DNA from: Phialocephala subalpina | Lineage: Eukaryota; Ascomycota; Leotiomycetes; Helotiales; Mollisiaceae | NCBI GenBank assembly: GCA_900073065.1 | Contig: FJOG01000002.1 | Coordinates: 3,636,548 to 3,700,547 of the forward strand | Direction of reading: 5' to 3' | Length of the DNA stretch: 64,000 bases | Shown: one piece after another, positions 9,954 to 22,271 of the stretch | How the letters are laid out: every line of letters begins with the position of its first letter | Position numbering within the stretch: the first letter of the stretch is position 1 | Made by a program: the position numbers and the translations under genes | Notes under the pieces: model-generated | What the model saw: the letters and a program-made list of their open reading frames with translations, nothing else | Databases searched by the model: none | What the model was told of the DNA's origin: nothing

Positions 9954-10632
9954 ACCTTCACGCATTATTATCTGTTAGTAAAGTTGTTCTATTCTTGTGA
10001 GCATCGCTACCACATGATTGGTATGAGGCCCTCTCGAGTTGTTAACATCCCTCCGAGGTTATGCCTCCCCCTGAAGGATCGTCGCTTGAAACCTGAGGCT
10101 CAGCGGAGTCAAGCAACCCATCCGAACCTTATTTTGATGCTTGGGAAACTGTAACCTGGAACTTTGCTTGTTCGTATGAAACATACTTGACTATCTCGAT
10201 CAAGCTGCATCAAGCGTGCTTGGCTTCGTCAGGTTCGTCAAAATTGCCTTGACAGCTAAGTGGATACCTACGAATGTAGGGCAAGTGTCCAAAAGAGTCA
10301 GTCCCAGCAGTTAATCTAGATCCTTCCGAGTTTCTTCGCCTCCTTCTCCTCATGCGCAACCAGAGTTCCCAACTTCGCCGAGGCTCAAAACCTCGTTCAG
10401 CTTCACGAGATCGCACAATTTTTAAGGCGTTCTGTTTATCCTCTGTGATCGCGGGGAAGAATTGTGCAAGTATGCCATGGCTTATAGGGCGGCGTCTTAA
10501 CTATTGAGCACGTCTATATCAGTCTGCCTATTATACACAAGAGTACCTGCCCCGGACCCTCATCTATCAATTCCATAATAAAACATGTCTGTCAACGCCA
10601 CGTATACCTTCTTCTCGGTGTTCTAGGTCATA
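9954..10632. other. Intergenic, no gene seen
   Basis: Space between the 3' ends of two convergent genes. No protein-like frame, repeat or RNA gene found. Confidence 0.4.
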
Positions 10633-11655
10633 TCAAACATTGGCACTTCGAGGAATTTCAGCAATCCCAACCCCGGAGGTATCGGACTCAACCCGCTGAT
10701 GCCACCCCACAACCCTCTCCATCTTCCACCCATTCTTCGCCTTCTTGCCTCCATTCATAAGCGCCGTAACCTCACTAGGATGCACCACATTAAAGATGAC
10801 CATAGCAGCCAACATCAACACTGCATCAAAGATATACAAAAATGCTTCGTGGCTCAAAATATACCCATCGAACCCCTGAATGTACTCCACCACTCGAAAG
10901 ATCGATCGGATCATAATGAGGACGCTCCCGACGTATAGTGTTATGAGATGTTTGCGCCAAGGAACGGTGCAAGAGGTGGAGGTAGGCATTCTGTGCATAG
11001 CGAGGTCGAAGTGCACGGCGACGGCGATGAAGCAGCCGAAGAAGAGGAGCTGGACGAAGAGGCCACCGGTGATGATATGAGAGCCGGTTGAGAGGTTCGA
11101 TGCGGTGCCGCCGCTTTGAATGCCGCCACCTTTAATGTTCAATCAGCCATTGCTAATGCACAGCAATTGTTAGGACAATGTACCAGCTCCTTGCATGCAG
11201 AAAGACAAGATATCCCCGCAGACGAAGATCTTCGTAAGCCACTTCTTCTTGATCAAAGCGTGGGCTTCTCCATCAGCAAGAAGGATAATTCGACTCAATT
11301 CCATGTATATACTTGCAGCAAAAAGAGCAGGAGCGACGAGGAGAAAGAGCGTTTGGATGATGTATGGACCTAGCGTCCAGTTTGGAGTCTGTGTGTGGGA
11401 GATCGCGCGGCCGATGTAGCCAATCCATTCAACTAGACACGATTGTTAATGCCAATGTCCTATGTGTCGAAGAAGGTCCAGAGGATGCGTACAGAAGCCT
11501 CCAACGACCATGGGGATCATGAACCATGTTCGTGTCTGTAGAAATTGATATGAGTGAAGGGACGTGGTCGCGACGAATAGGACGACGAAAATGATGGCTC
11601 CGACGAGAGTTGGATCATAGTGGTAGTACTGGAATCCTGAATTATCACCCGCCAT
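10633..11655 (-). CDS. RTA1-like seven-transmembrane protein
   Basis: Three exons on the minus strand, 11655-11493, 11432-11184 and 11129-10633, 302 residues; both introns are GT..AG (60 and 54 nt). The chain shows seven hydrophobic helices with typical RTA1-family (lipid-translocating exporter family) features: an FEWIGYIGR segment, a GGGIQ turn after helix IV, and an IFRVVEYIQG region near helix VI followed by EAFLYIFD. Fungal family members are linked to resistance to toxic lipophilic compounds and to lipid flipping; the substrate here is unknown. The MAGDNSG start was chosen because the helix-I region follows as usual. Its neighbour upstream, in divergent orientation, is a Zn2Cys6 regulator, so the two may share a control region (11656-12389). 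Confidence 0.9.
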
Positions 11656-12389
11656 TCTCGTCGATTTAGTTGAGGATGTTTCTGAGATTTGGTCGCGACG
11701 TTTAATGGTCCCGCAACGGAGGTACAATCTCGTCTCGATAGAAAAATGACTGACTTAAAAAGGAGGAACTGGAAGTATTTGGAAATAGTTTGATAGTAGG
11801 ATATTGAGTTGGACTTCCCATCTCAAGATACATGTAGCTTACTTATGTATCTGTAAATTCGTCCACGACATTGAGCTTACGATGAGGGGTCCCGAACAAC
11901 AGGCCGATCACGTACTTTATACCGTTTTGAGTAAGGTGCTCAGAGTATTCGTCTAGTCTTCCAATCGTAAGGAGCGTAATACGACGAAAGGGAGAAACAT
12001 TTTTGACAAGAAGCGTGATTGCGGGTCATAGATTCCTGGCGTGCCAGAATGTTGGAAATGAGAGATGGCTGCGCCTCAGGATACGAAGCCGCAAAACTTA
12101 GCATCGTACACTACCGTACCCTATCCCTAATAGAGTCTAACTCCATCGTGAAATGCGAGCCGAAGTCCCCTAATTCTGCTTCAAGCTAGACCTCCCGAAG
12201 ATGATGCAACCGAGGGGAAGGCTGAGATCACGTGGATGGCACCTCATCTGATGGAGCTGACGACTTCTCTTGCACCTCAACCGACAGCAGTACCAAGCAC
12301 ACTCACTTGATCGGGACAAGCACGCCTAAATGTCCTCCGACTACTGGGAGATTAAAGCCACATGATATTATAGTTGAGCTTTGTCGAAC
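11656..12389. promoter_or_regulatory. Divergent intergenic region between RTA1 gene and Zn2Cys6 regulator
   Basis: About 730 bp between start codons reading away from each other. No defined motif stands out; it presumably holds both prom­oters. Confidence 0.4.
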
Positions 12390-13939
12390 ATGCCCTCGAG
12401 ACGGACTCATACCAAGTCCCGGCATGGCTGCACGCAATGCAAAGCGGCTCACATCAAGGTATGTAACCAATTTTTGGTTCTGCTAGCTATTTTCTATTTG
12501 TATGAAATATATTAGTTCCTATTTCTTTGCCCCTTGACTTGAGTTTTCACAATACTAAGCCACAATGGATGTACCCCACATTCTGGGACTTTGTACATTG
12601 CTTCTGGGGGTGTTTATACAACCTCATTACTTACTAATGAAATCAGTGTGATCTCTCTCGCCCAAAATGCGGCCGGTGCACAAAGACCCAAAGGAGTTGC
12701 CTATTTGCTACCGGTCCTCGGTCACATGACCCTCCTTCAACAGTCCCATCGCCAGCCATCTCGCCTCCCAACAACGTCCCACAGGTCCTGGGACTTTCTG
12801 AATCTTCAGAAACGGATATTATTTCTTGGGATGACCTCGAGCTTTTACATCATTTTTCCACCATCACATACACGACATTGTCCGACCGCCACGATCTGCG
12901 TGAAATGTGGCGGATACAAATCCCAAAGATGGCCCTAAAACAGAGATTCATGATGCATAGTCTATTCAGTGTTACAGCACTGCACATAGCATGCTCCGCC
13001 CCTCTCGAGAGCCAATCGTCATATATTGACCGAGCAATTCGCCACCACAACATTGCCCTTCGACACCTCAGCGCCGAACTCCACAATATCACACGAGAGA
13101 ATGGTGCCTCTTTATTCATCTGCGCAACCCTTATCGTTGTCTTTTCTCTCAATCTTGCCTTCTCTCGCCCTCACCAGGAACCAACCGGAACCGTTGAAGA
13201 AATTCTCGGTATATTTAGACTGTTACGCGGGGTACGGCTAGTGTTGGCAGGAATGTGGGAATGGGCTCGAGAAAGTGAGATTGCGCCGATGTTCGTTGAC
13301 AGAGATATCGATCACACCATCTCCCTACCCGGAGACGTTACGGCTGCGCTGTGTCTACTCGAAGAAAGGAATCGACATTTGTCCAAGCCGGCATCGGATA
13401 CTGAAGCGTACAACATGGCGATTCAGGGCCTGAAAGATAGTTTCAAGGTCATCTCCTCTTCCAATGACCCTGGGACAAGATTGAACCGGGACGATGGAAT
13501 GGTGCTTGGATGGCCAATTACCTGCAACCAAGAGTATATTGCGTTGCTGGGCTCGCGCCAACCTCTAGCGCTAGTCATTTTGGCGCATTATGCTGTAATT
13601 TTGCATGAGATGAGAGACAGTTGGTGGGTGCGGGAGTGGGGGAGCCAGTTGATTCATGATGTCCACCAGATAGTGGGTGATTATTGGCAAGACCTTATGG
13701 ATTGGCCAATTCATAGGGTTAGTACTGGAAGGCCAATATGATGTTGTTTCGTAGTCCATTTTCAATGTCCCGTTCTTGCTACTGTAGGACCTTGGGAACT
13801 TGGGCAAAAGCTTCCCGAGGAAGACTCGCGATTGGTCAGTGCTCGGCGTTTAGTAAAAGCCGCTGGAGATCGTACTACCATATATCGTGGCAGCGTGTAT
13901 CTAATTACTTCAACGATTATAAATGTATTTGAACCTTAG
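12390..13939 (+). CDS. Zn2Cys6 transcription factor (UPC2-like, fungal specific)
   Basis: Exon 1 is 12390-12458, then an intron to 12646 with a TACTAAT branch point before the acceptor; exon 2 starts at 12647. The split zinc cluster is complete: CTQC, six residues, then C; after the intron CDLSRPKCGRC and a last C, giving C-x2-C-x6-C...C-x2-C-x6-C at residues 14 to about 41. The rest (about 380 residues) resembles the short regulators of the Upc2/sterol-uptake type, with a DDLELLHHFSTITY block after a Pro/Ser linker. The 3' end is uncertain. Donor 13722 gives an end at 13939 (431 residues); the better-looking donor GTTAGT at 13718 gives an end at 13853. It may control the neighbouring RTA1 gene or the P450. 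Confidence 0.8.
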
Positions 13940-15160
13940 GATCATGTTGCCATTAACTCCACGAAGTCCCCTGAATACCCCTAAGCGAGCCCCCTAAACT
14001 TAGTGAGCAACCTCCAACCAAGAGAAGCTTCACTTGCCAACTTCGCACCAACAACACCAACAACACCAACAACGGTACATCTTCACTTGGATTTTCAATA
14101 TCACAATTAGAATGCGCTCGGAAGTCGCATGGAACACCACCAAAAGTGCATGCTCACGAACTTTATAACTGACGGTCCAAGACTCGCAAGTGAGGGGTCG
14201 TTAGCTACCTAAAAAAAATGGCTACAGTGTGTTTATGTCCAGAGCGCAGCCCTTAAGATTTTAACTAGGCGCTGTGTTCAGAACGCCGGAGGACCCAGAA
14301 TGAGCCCCTTAAAATTGGTGAGTCTGCCCCAATGCTCGTATTCGACTCCAGGCTCTAGCTCAAATAATTCCACGGCGCAAGACTTTACGATGGAAGGACA
14401 CTCAGACTTATTTACGAGGATTAATTTCCAAACGAGGAAGTAGATTAGGGCTCAATATCGTGACAAGGATTTACAAGATTAAGCCATTCGTTTGGGACGG
14501 TGCTCTGAAGACCCCTTGGCAATGAAGTGAAGAATGTTTTACAGGCCTTCGTTTCTAGAGTTCAGGCTGCAGATCACTAATTTCCCGCACATCGGCACTC
14601 CCTACCTAGTATGCCCGAGTGGACCTTTCACATAATCCGGAATCGGTCTCGGCCAATTTGGGCAACCACTTCCCCAAAAATTCGGCAACTTTTGAACCCT
14701 CCTTAGCCAATTGACAAGAAATCGACGGATAGTCCAGGCTCTTAGACCCCAGTAACCTATTTGAAAGGCCTAGAGAAAAACAAGACAGGATGACTGGATT
14801 GGCTTTGCAAATCACGAGAGCGGGTAAGGTTTATACCACCACAGCGTTAAGTAGAATGTCCGCATTAACATGTTTTTGGACAAGACATATACTCAAAAGC
14901 GGCTTAAACCATCTTTAAATTGTCGGCATCCTGTATAAAATACAGTCCCCCAATCCCTAATTTTCGCACTCAATGTCATCACTTCTCACAGCCCCTCCAT
15001 CTACCTGCATGTACTTTTTCAAAATTGCGTTGAAAACGTAGAACGCTATTACAAAATTCTGCAGCCCACCTCTAATTCTGGCAACCCAGAATCCTAACGC
15101 TCTATCCTAAGCTATAGGACCTCCTTTAACGCAATGTACCCCAAGTGCTGCGTAGAAAGT
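13940..15160. other. Gene-poor stretch
   Basis: No protein-like frame longer than about 70 residues and no recognised element. A CAACAC/CAA microsatellite lies at about 14045-14075. Otherwise nothing seen. Confidence 0.4.
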
Positions 15161-15165
15161 CAATG

Positions 15166-15700
15166 TCAGTCCAGTAGCAACCCACCAAGAGCCTCACCAA
15201 TGAGCTGTGTGTAGATCGTAGTTTTTGAAACTTTTGGAATGCGAGAAATTTGGTCAGAGATAGCTGCCGTATAAAGCGAATAGAAGAAGCCCATAAATGT
15301 CATCAGAGAAACGCCACCTCGGATGCCAGCCTCATGGTCGCGATAATGCTGTACAACTTCGTCGGGGAAAGTGAGAGGCGTATTGGAGGCAAGAACCCTG
15401 ATCAAGGAAGCCCAATAAAGAAAAATAGAATGGTCAGTGGACCGTAGCAAGCAGCAAACAGGGCAAATGCATTTCCAGTTGGTCGAAGATGTACATCCCT
15501 CTTCTTGCCGCTGACCGGTGTATGTAGGTTTGATACTGCGTTCATACCTAGACAAGCATAATTTACACTGATGTCAATGTGTATAGCCATTTCAGCGTAA
15601 CTTAATATCCCAGGGCAGGTGGTTACAGGGCAAAGCATCCTTACATGGCATCGTTCCTGCATTTTGTGTCCAATTGAACTGACCCTGTGCAAACTCAAAT
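15166..15700 (-). pseudogene. Possible remnant of an MFS sugar-type transporter
   Basis: Two overlapping minus-strand frames give hydrophobic segments (FALFAACYGPLTILFFFIG and MTFMGFFYSLYTAAISDQI). Around them is a PDEVVQHYRDHEAGIRGG stretch that faintly resembles the late PxEVLPxxxRxKG loop of sugar transporters and the helix after it. The pieces are in different frames, without a start or the remaining helices. The resemblance is weak and could be chance. Confidence 0.2.
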
Positions 15701-15747
15701 AAGAAAATGGGTAGATGGAATTTGAGCTACGTTAAACAAAGTGCGAG

Positions 15748-17486
15748 TCAAATCGTGGACTTTGCTCTCGACCAATGTAACCCCTCCTTTTGAGCTTGAA
15801 GCCATGATTGCTCCACAATCTCAGCATGCTTCTTGCTTCTGGGTTCGAACGCGCAAGGGAACTTCACTGGTACTGCAAGAAACCCAGGATGTGTTGCTGT
15901 TGATGGCTCAAGAGTTTTACCATCTGGTCCCTTGGCTTTGACGACATTAAATGCCCACATCGTTCGCGCCATATTGATGAACAACGAATTCTGCGCGAGA
16001 TGCAAGCCGGTACATACGCGTCGTCCGGCCCCGTAAGTAAAGTGGTCTCGATCATCTGGATTTGCTATGTTCAATGCCTCTGCTGTCGTGTATGGGTCGT
16101 TAATATATCGCATGGGCTCAAAGGAGTGCGGATCCTCCCATCTTTTTGGATCGAAATGGATGCCCCTTGAGTCTCGATCAGGAATTTGGTCATTTGAATG
16201 AGTTCATGGCAGACTTACCACCAATTCAACACCACAACTGATCTTTTGGGGATGAAATAGCCTTCATACCAATCATCTTCAGTTGATGCATGGCTTACAC
16301 CAAACTTGGTGATGGGTCTCCATCTTAGCGTCTCTTTTGCCATGGCTCTAATGTATGGCAAGTTTTCCTCATCACCAAATGTCGGCATTCTGTCGTTGCC
16401 GATGACTCTGTCCAGCTCTTCCTGTGCCGCTTTCATAGTATGTGGATACAACAGACATGCCAGGAGCCAGCTGTTGATAACCGTCGAAGTGGATTCGCTT
16501 CCTGCCTCTACCAAAGTCCCAGCCGAGTACGCAGCAGCCAGCTCATCGATCCCGTTCTTTTCCGGGTTTCCAAGGTAGAAGTCTTTGACGAAACAATCTT
16601 TAGCTTTTCCCGCTTTGATATCTTCAACCAGTCCCCGATACAAGTCCAGATAGACCTTGCTATCATAGTCAAACCACTCTCTTCCGATCTTCCACCAGTT
16701 TTGGAGGAGAAATGAAGGAAGAACGGTCAGACTAGGGAACGCATCGACAATCCATGCCCCAGGAGCAGCCATCAGCACGAAATGGTCCAGGACTTTATAG
16801 ATCTTCTTGACCACCGGGTCATCCCAAGTGGCCACTCGATGTCCATAAGCGACGGTCATAATAACACTTGCCGAGTACCTCCGATTTATGTCGTAGAAAG
16901 CCTCGTTGTCTGGGGCATTCAAGAATTCGTACATGACCTGCTTGGACTCAAAGTCTTGGATTGGGCGGTAGGAGTTGGATGTTTTGATATTCAGCGCCGC
17001 GTGGCTGACTTTGCGGATGCTTCTCCACCTCTCACCGTAGGGCATGAAGAATTGACGAGCCTGCCCGGAAACAGCATCGAAAGCCATTGGCAAATGAGGT
17101 CTTGATGAATACTTTGACCCCCGTTTGTCCATGAGCTCTTTTACTGCTGAAGCTGTGTTCAGCCAAATGAACCTCGTGCCGCCAATCTTTGTGTAGCAGA
17201 TTTTGCCATAATCACGAGCCCAACCCTCAGCAATCGCCGGCACTTTGTCCGCATCTGCGAGATCCAACACGCTCCCAATGATCGGATATCCCTTTGGGCC
17301 TGGAGGTAGATGGTACAAGCGCCTGTCGTATGTGAAAATTTTGTACACAAGTGGAACAATCTGCGGTGACAAAGCCGTCAATGTCTATGCCATCAAGTGT
17401 TGGTGGGAAGAACTCACCATCAGTACTACAAGAAGGTATGTGGGGTGGGCACATGCACCGTCGATGAGAAGCTCTAGATGCCCCAT
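15748..17486 (-). CDS. Cytochrome P450 monooxygenase
   Basis: Three exons on the minus strand, 17486-17418, 17360-16219 and 16165-15748; introns of 57 and 53 nt; 542 residues, the usual P450 length. Exon 1 codes for a hydrophobic N-terminal anchor; a PPGPKG hinge follows at about residue 42. The I-helix oxygen-binding motif AGSEST is near residue 307, the ExxR motif (KETLRW) near 367, and the heme-binding FTYGAGRRVCTG near 446-457 with the axial Cys. All expected motifs are intact. It should sit in the ER membrane and use a P450 reductase. The overall pattern resembles fungal P450s annotated as O-methylsterigmatocystin oxidoreductase-like, but the substrate is unknown. The more obvious long frame begins without an ATG; adding exon 1 supplies both start and anchor. 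Confidence 0.9.
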
Positions 17487-18150
17487 GTTCTATTTCTTTG
17501 GCTTGGTTAAAAATGATAAAAACGATGTTGTTATGGAGTTCCCGTAACAAAATTAATGCTCTTCTGTGTGCCAACGAGGCGCGATGACCAGATTACCTTC
17601 AACTTGGGCTCCAAACAGCAATGCCATTTTCCAAACACCTGTCGATTTTCACCAGCAGTTCCCCTCATCCTAATTTCCCCCATCTCCCGCGACGCATTTT
17701 CCAAATGATCCGGAACGCTATTCCCCGGCGCCGGAGTTATGAGATATCTTGGCGGTTTGGCCGCAGCGACCAACCCCGCCCCCGGTCCGAGAGAGTGAAG
17801 GAACCGCAGATTGTTCTGTCTATTGAGATACGAGAAATGACAGTTTTTGGGTACTAGGTGTTATATGTCACTCACACACAAGCACGCACATTTACGGTAG
17901 AGCAATTTCTAGGCGAATCAACGGACACACGACTTACTGCCCGAGGCAACCCCAAGTGCGACAGGATATGGATAGCCTCATTAACCTCGGAGCTGATCGA
18001 ACCAGCTTGAATACGTGCAATTGCTCCCACAGAACTGCAAGCGATTATCTGGATAAAGCTCTAATATCATGGATTGCAAGTCCCCCAGCATCTCAACGAG
18101 GCCCCGACGGGATTGGACCATCGGGACGACCTTGCCGACTGGTATTGGCA
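17487..18150. other. Intergenic region
   Basis: Contains the P450 promoter. No credible gene on either strand; small frames here lack protein character. Confidence 0.35.
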
Positions 18151-18179
18151 ATATTGGAATGAGATTGAGACTGGCTTGT

Positions 18180-19799
18180 CGTGATTGAGATCAAACGACC
18201 CGAATTCCACCTCAGCCTCTGCGGGACGAGCTGGTCTGTCTGTATTTTCGACATATTCATCCTTTATGCCCGATCTTCGAGGGAAGCCGAGTTCCATGAG
18301 AAGTACTACTTCGGTGGAGATGGTGTCTCTTTCCTCCAGTGTGTCAGCTTACTTGAATTCTAGTCAATGATGTTTGCTGCATCTTTGGTGCGTCATTATT
18401 CGATTTCAGGATCGCACTGTACAACGCGCTGACGGTGACTTAGCATCTCAACAGTCGCCAGATCTGCAGAACTCAGTACATATCCACGTTTCAGTGCCAC
18501 AAAACACTATTTGAGATCGCAGAGGTATATCTTTTAAGTCATCTGGAGTCACATACTTTGTAGCTAACACGCCCATGCTTCAGGACCACCTATCACCCTC
18601 TCACGAGGCATCGCCGATAGCCTTGACACGAGCAGCTCTTCTTCTCAGCTATTGGAGTCTTTACGATTCTGAGAAGCAATCAAATAAATACTGGGTTGAC
18701 CAAGCGTTTGCAAAAGCCCAAGGAGCTGGCATTTTGAACTGTGTAATAATTGAAGAACAATCTCCCTCAGGCATGGGAAACTCATATAGTGGTGCTGTTT
18801 GCTCCGTGATCGTCTCCTTGCATTTGGCCTCTACAGGTGCAGGTCCCTCCATGAAGACACATCAACCGGAACTTTGGTGTCCCAGCAAGACTTCGGCTTG
18901 GAAGTTGAATATCCTCAGTTCATGGATAAAGCTTCAAAAGAGCAGTCGATTAACAACTTTATTTGCCAATGCTAGCTTAGCCAACTTATTTCACGGATCG
19001 TACAATTTCAGGAACGGCGAGAATCTATAAAAGAGAGTGAGGGGTTGAGAGACGTGGACGCGAGAGAGCTTCGGGAGGTTGATTCGTTGCGTTCGGCATC
19101 AAGAGAGTGGGGAAATAAAGTGGAATGTCTTATTGAAGAGACAACTGAAAGATTCACGGAGGAAATTTGCAACACGCCTTGCCAGCTAACGCAGATTTTT
19201 TACAAGTAGGTTCATCCTTCCATGTACCTTCATGCGCAGCGTCACACTGACGGCCCTCATTCAGCTCTGCAGTAGCTTTACTTTGTCTGCCATACACGCA
19301 TCTCGGCTCTCTCGACTCCAGTCCAATAGCAATCAAGTTTACAGAAACTGCATTATGAGAAGTTAAAGAAGCCGTATCGCGCATTGCCAAAACCACGGAG
19401 ATCTTTGCATATAAAGCGGACTCTAACGATATACATCTCACCATGTTAACCTCCTCCTCCCCTCTCCGCCCCAGATACGACACTGATAATGAGACTAGTG
19501 GAGTTTGGATTACGGTCCCCATTGCCGTCAAGATGATATTCATACAGAATTCAGCTGATATTAGCGATCCAGCAGCAGAACCTCGAGAAGTGCGTAGCTT
19601 GTTCAATGTTCTTTGTATCATGAAGGATCGGTTTAGTGGCGGGCAATTTGTTTCTAACATGTTGGATGCTGTTCTTTCTCACATATTTTTGGCTGGAGGT
19701 AAGAATAGTAGACATGAAGTTACAGGGTTACTTCAAGATTGCGCGGCAATTATTGCTAAGGGTCTGGCCCATGGTATTGTGCCTAATGCGAAACTGTGA
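18180..19799 (+). pseudogene. Decayed fungal transcription factor (CTF1/cutinase-factor-like)
   Basis: Fragments in changing frames match the order of the middle homology region of CTF1-type regulators. An LVCLYFRHIHPLCPIF block lies near 18230, then LLLSYWSLYD (about 18630), WCCLLRDRLLAFGL (about 18790), then RIAKTTEIFAYKADSND (about 19375-19435) and a C-terminal part ending at 19799. Between them are frame changes and nonsense codons, including TAG in front of WCCLLRDR and TAG at about 18973 in CQC-stop-LSQL. Both are explained by single transitions (TGG to TAG, CAG to TAG). No zinc cluster is visible upstream. I read it as a pseudogene, not a multi-intron gene, because the breaks fall inside conserved blocks without splice sites. 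Confidence 0.6.
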
Positions 19800-20173
19800 A
19801 TGATTGAAAACATTTTTAGTTTCTTTCGGGTTGGCATCTTTTGGGAGGACTAGTTTCTGGCTAAAATAATACGTTTTGTGCTGATTTACTCTCGACCCTG
19901 GCAACTTTAGGAAATGTCACCAGTGCCTGGGAATGAATTCGTACTTTTATTTCTAATTATTAATGTGGGTCCGTTTGTTTGGGTTATTATCACCGTTAAG
20001 TCACAAGGCGAGGCGATAGTAGCAACGTTGAAAAATTTGCACCAGCAGTTGCATTCACTTAGGCGTAGTGGGACACAGTCTCTAGAGAACACTCTCAATC
20101 AATCGTATTGATTTGGCGCCTTGGTAGTCGAATACTTTTTATCTTAACATAGCTGCTTCTGACTCTACCCTGA
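19800..20173. other. Intergenic, no gene seen
   Basis: Short spacer with two small opposing frames (19907-20111) that look like chance. Confidence 0.35.
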
Positions 20174-20770
20174 CTATGCAGCAAGGAGGGGTGGCGGCGG
20201 AATAGTGTCTATACCCCTCGGTCCAATATCCGCCCTTTTCTTCAATTCCCGCTGGTCCATTCCACTCTCCAACTGTCTCACCAACTCCTCCGGGTCAAAA
20301 TCCACACCGACTGGATTCTCAGCAAACGCTTTTGAACCCATCATCTCATTGGCCTCTTCGATCGTATCAAAATTATCAACCTGAGTCTCCAATTGATTTC
20401 CATCCGGGTCCTGATAGTAAATGCTAGTTGTAGGTCCATGATTAACGCTCCAAATCGGAAGAATGCCTTTAGCCTTCCGCTGCTGATATGCGAGCGCAAG
20501 GTCCTCAAGGGTATTGAAGCTGAAGGCAATGTGCTCAAGCCCAGCTGCATTTGGAGCCTTGGGGCCGGTGCCAGGAACTGCACCGATGGCGATGCGGTGA
20601 TGCTCGTCGTCGTAAGTGAGGAAGGACAGGAATTCGTTCTCGTAAGTTGCTTTGGCGCCGAGGAAGTTCTTGTAGAATTCCACCATGGCGGTAAACTTGC
20701 CAGTTCGTAAAACGACGTGAGCTAGTTTGGAAGGACTTATGACTTTATCAGACGATTTGTTGGAGCTCAT
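20174..20770 (-). CDS. VOC-superfamily dioxygenase-like protein (extradiol ring-cleavage type)
   Basis: A 198-residue frame from ATG 20770, without intron. Residues 15-135 form a vicinal oxygen chelate domain. The candidate metal ligands are His18 (KLAHVVL), His80 (LEHIAF) and Glu128 (GNQLETQ), the 2-His-1-Glu set of type I extradiol dioxygenases, and DPDGN precedes the last ligand as usual. Catechol-2,3-dioxygenase and biphenyl-diol dioxygenases have two such modules; this is a one-domain form, so glyoxalase-like or other VOC chemistry is possible. The C-terminal tail has a DFDPEELVRQLESG segment often seen in fungal relatives. An upstream in-frame Met at 20938 was rejected because the added residues look non-coding. 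It is followed, same strand, by an FAH-family hydrolase and a regulator, which supports a ring-opening role. Confidence 0.75.
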   Translation of the reverse strand: MSSNKSSDKVISPSKLAHVVLRTGKFTAMVEFYKNFLGAKATYENEFLSFLTYDDEHHRIAIGAVPGTGPKAPNAAGLEHIAFSFNTLEDLALAYQQRKAKGILPIWSVNHGPTTSIYYQDPDGNQLETQVDNFDTIEEANEMMGSKAFAENPVGVDFDPEELVRQLESGMDQRELKKRADIGPRGIDTIPPPPLLAA

Positions 20771-21248
20771 TTTCGTATTGGAAATGCGGTGGGTTGTTTT
20801 GAAGCTAGGTTTGGACCCAATGTCTCTGGATCTATAAACTGTGAGCAAGAATTCGGATTCAAAATCGTAATGCAGCTTACCAGTGCTTTCTTTCTTTCGT
20901 TTTGATGTTCGAGCTTGAGAGATCCTCGAAAATTTCATTAAGGAACTCGGAGAGCACTCAGAGCCCTACGGTATAGAGACGGCCCAGTAACTTAAGTTCA
21001 AATAATCAATGTTTTGGCTGCTCGGGTCCGGTAGACCTTCCTCCTTTGTCCGGGAAATTTACTCCGAATCCCACAGCCATGCACCCGAACGAGCAACTTC
21101 AAAAGCCAACGAAGGCCAGGGTATTCACTAGGAATTTTGATTCTGTAGCAATTGCCTAGGATCAACAAATGTCTTGATAGCACTCATTACCCTCGTTTCG
21201 CGTAAAATTGACAACAGATGATCCAATGCAGACATCATAGCTAGACTA

Positions 21249-22271
21249 TCAGGTCACAAACTTCATCTTGTTCTTGATCATCCCAATGTTACTGATCTCG
21301 ACCTCCACAGTATCCCCATCTTCCAGCCACTGCGGCGGTTTCATACCTGCAGCTACTCCGCTCGGCGTACCTGTCATGATAATAGTGCCTTTCCTCAAAG
21401 TAGTTCCTCGACTGAGATGTTTTATGATGGCCGGAATATCAAAGATTAGATCGTCCAACTTTGCTTCCTGCCTAATTTCGCCATTGACTTTGGTTGTAAG
21501 GAATAGTGCAGAAGGATCCGGAATAACCTTTGTGGAACACAGAACAGGTCCGATGGGTGCGAATTTGTCAAACGATTTGGCGTAGCCGTGCTGGTTGCCG
21601 GATCGCTCCGGAATCTGCCAGTATCGTGATGAGACATCGTTTCCGATAGTGTAGCCTAGAATATAGTCGAAGGGGTTTGCAGACGGAAGAAGGTCTTTGA
21701 CATCTTTTCCGATAACTATACAAAGTTCACCCTATGCGCGTTTTAAATGCCATTGCACATCGTGTCTGATTGGAGGGAAGGGATACCTCATAGTCTATGA
21801 ATTTAGCTTCTTTGCCAATAGGAATATCCTCGAAAGGACCAGCCAATGCATCTACAAACCCGTTAGACCAAGCCGTGGAATTGTGCATATGGAAGCGCCC
21901 ACCTGGAGGTTTTGTAAACACGACGGGAAAAGATGGAATAGGATGCTACGAATTTACACTCATTAGCACAAGAAACCTAACTCATAGGGAGGGACTGATC
22001 TACTCACACCAGCTTCTTCGGCATGTCGACGATAGTTCAAACCGATGCCGTAAATTATAGGCGTCTCAGAAAGTGGACTTAAAACCTCGGCCACAGTAGT
22101 CTCTTCTTCTGAAAATGAAAGTAGTCCATCGCATTCCAGTGGATTTCCCAAGTATGGCTTGATAGAGAGACCGACTAAATATTGGCCAGTTAATGCAGTG
22201 CGGGGTGCCTCCCCGTAATGAATATTTCCATTATGATCCCGGAATCTCATAAGACGATTAAAAGATAACAT
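21249..22271 (-). CDS. Fumarylacetoacetate hydrolase (FAH) family enzyme
   Basis: Three exons on the minus strand, 22271-22008, 21945-21787 and 21731-21249; introns of 62 and 55 nt; 301 residues, normal for the single-domain FAHD group. Motifs in order: GLNYRRHAEEAG (substrate-lid region), FTKPPG, GELCIVIGKD with the metal-binding acidic residues, GYTIGNDVSSRYWQ, and GTPSGVAAG near the end. Family members hydrolyse C-C bonds in diketo acids or act as isomerases or tautomerases (homoprotocatechuate, gentisate and orcinol pathways, oxaloacetate tautomerase). The exact reaction cannot be told from motifs. Its position directly behind the VOC enzyme fits hydrolysis of a ring-fission product. All introns keep the frame; no damage seen. 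Confidence 0.9.

Noticed and set aside
19154..19660. 168-residue minus-strand frame
   Set aside because: Shadow of the decayed CTF1-like regulator, whose plus-strand blocks are recognisable.
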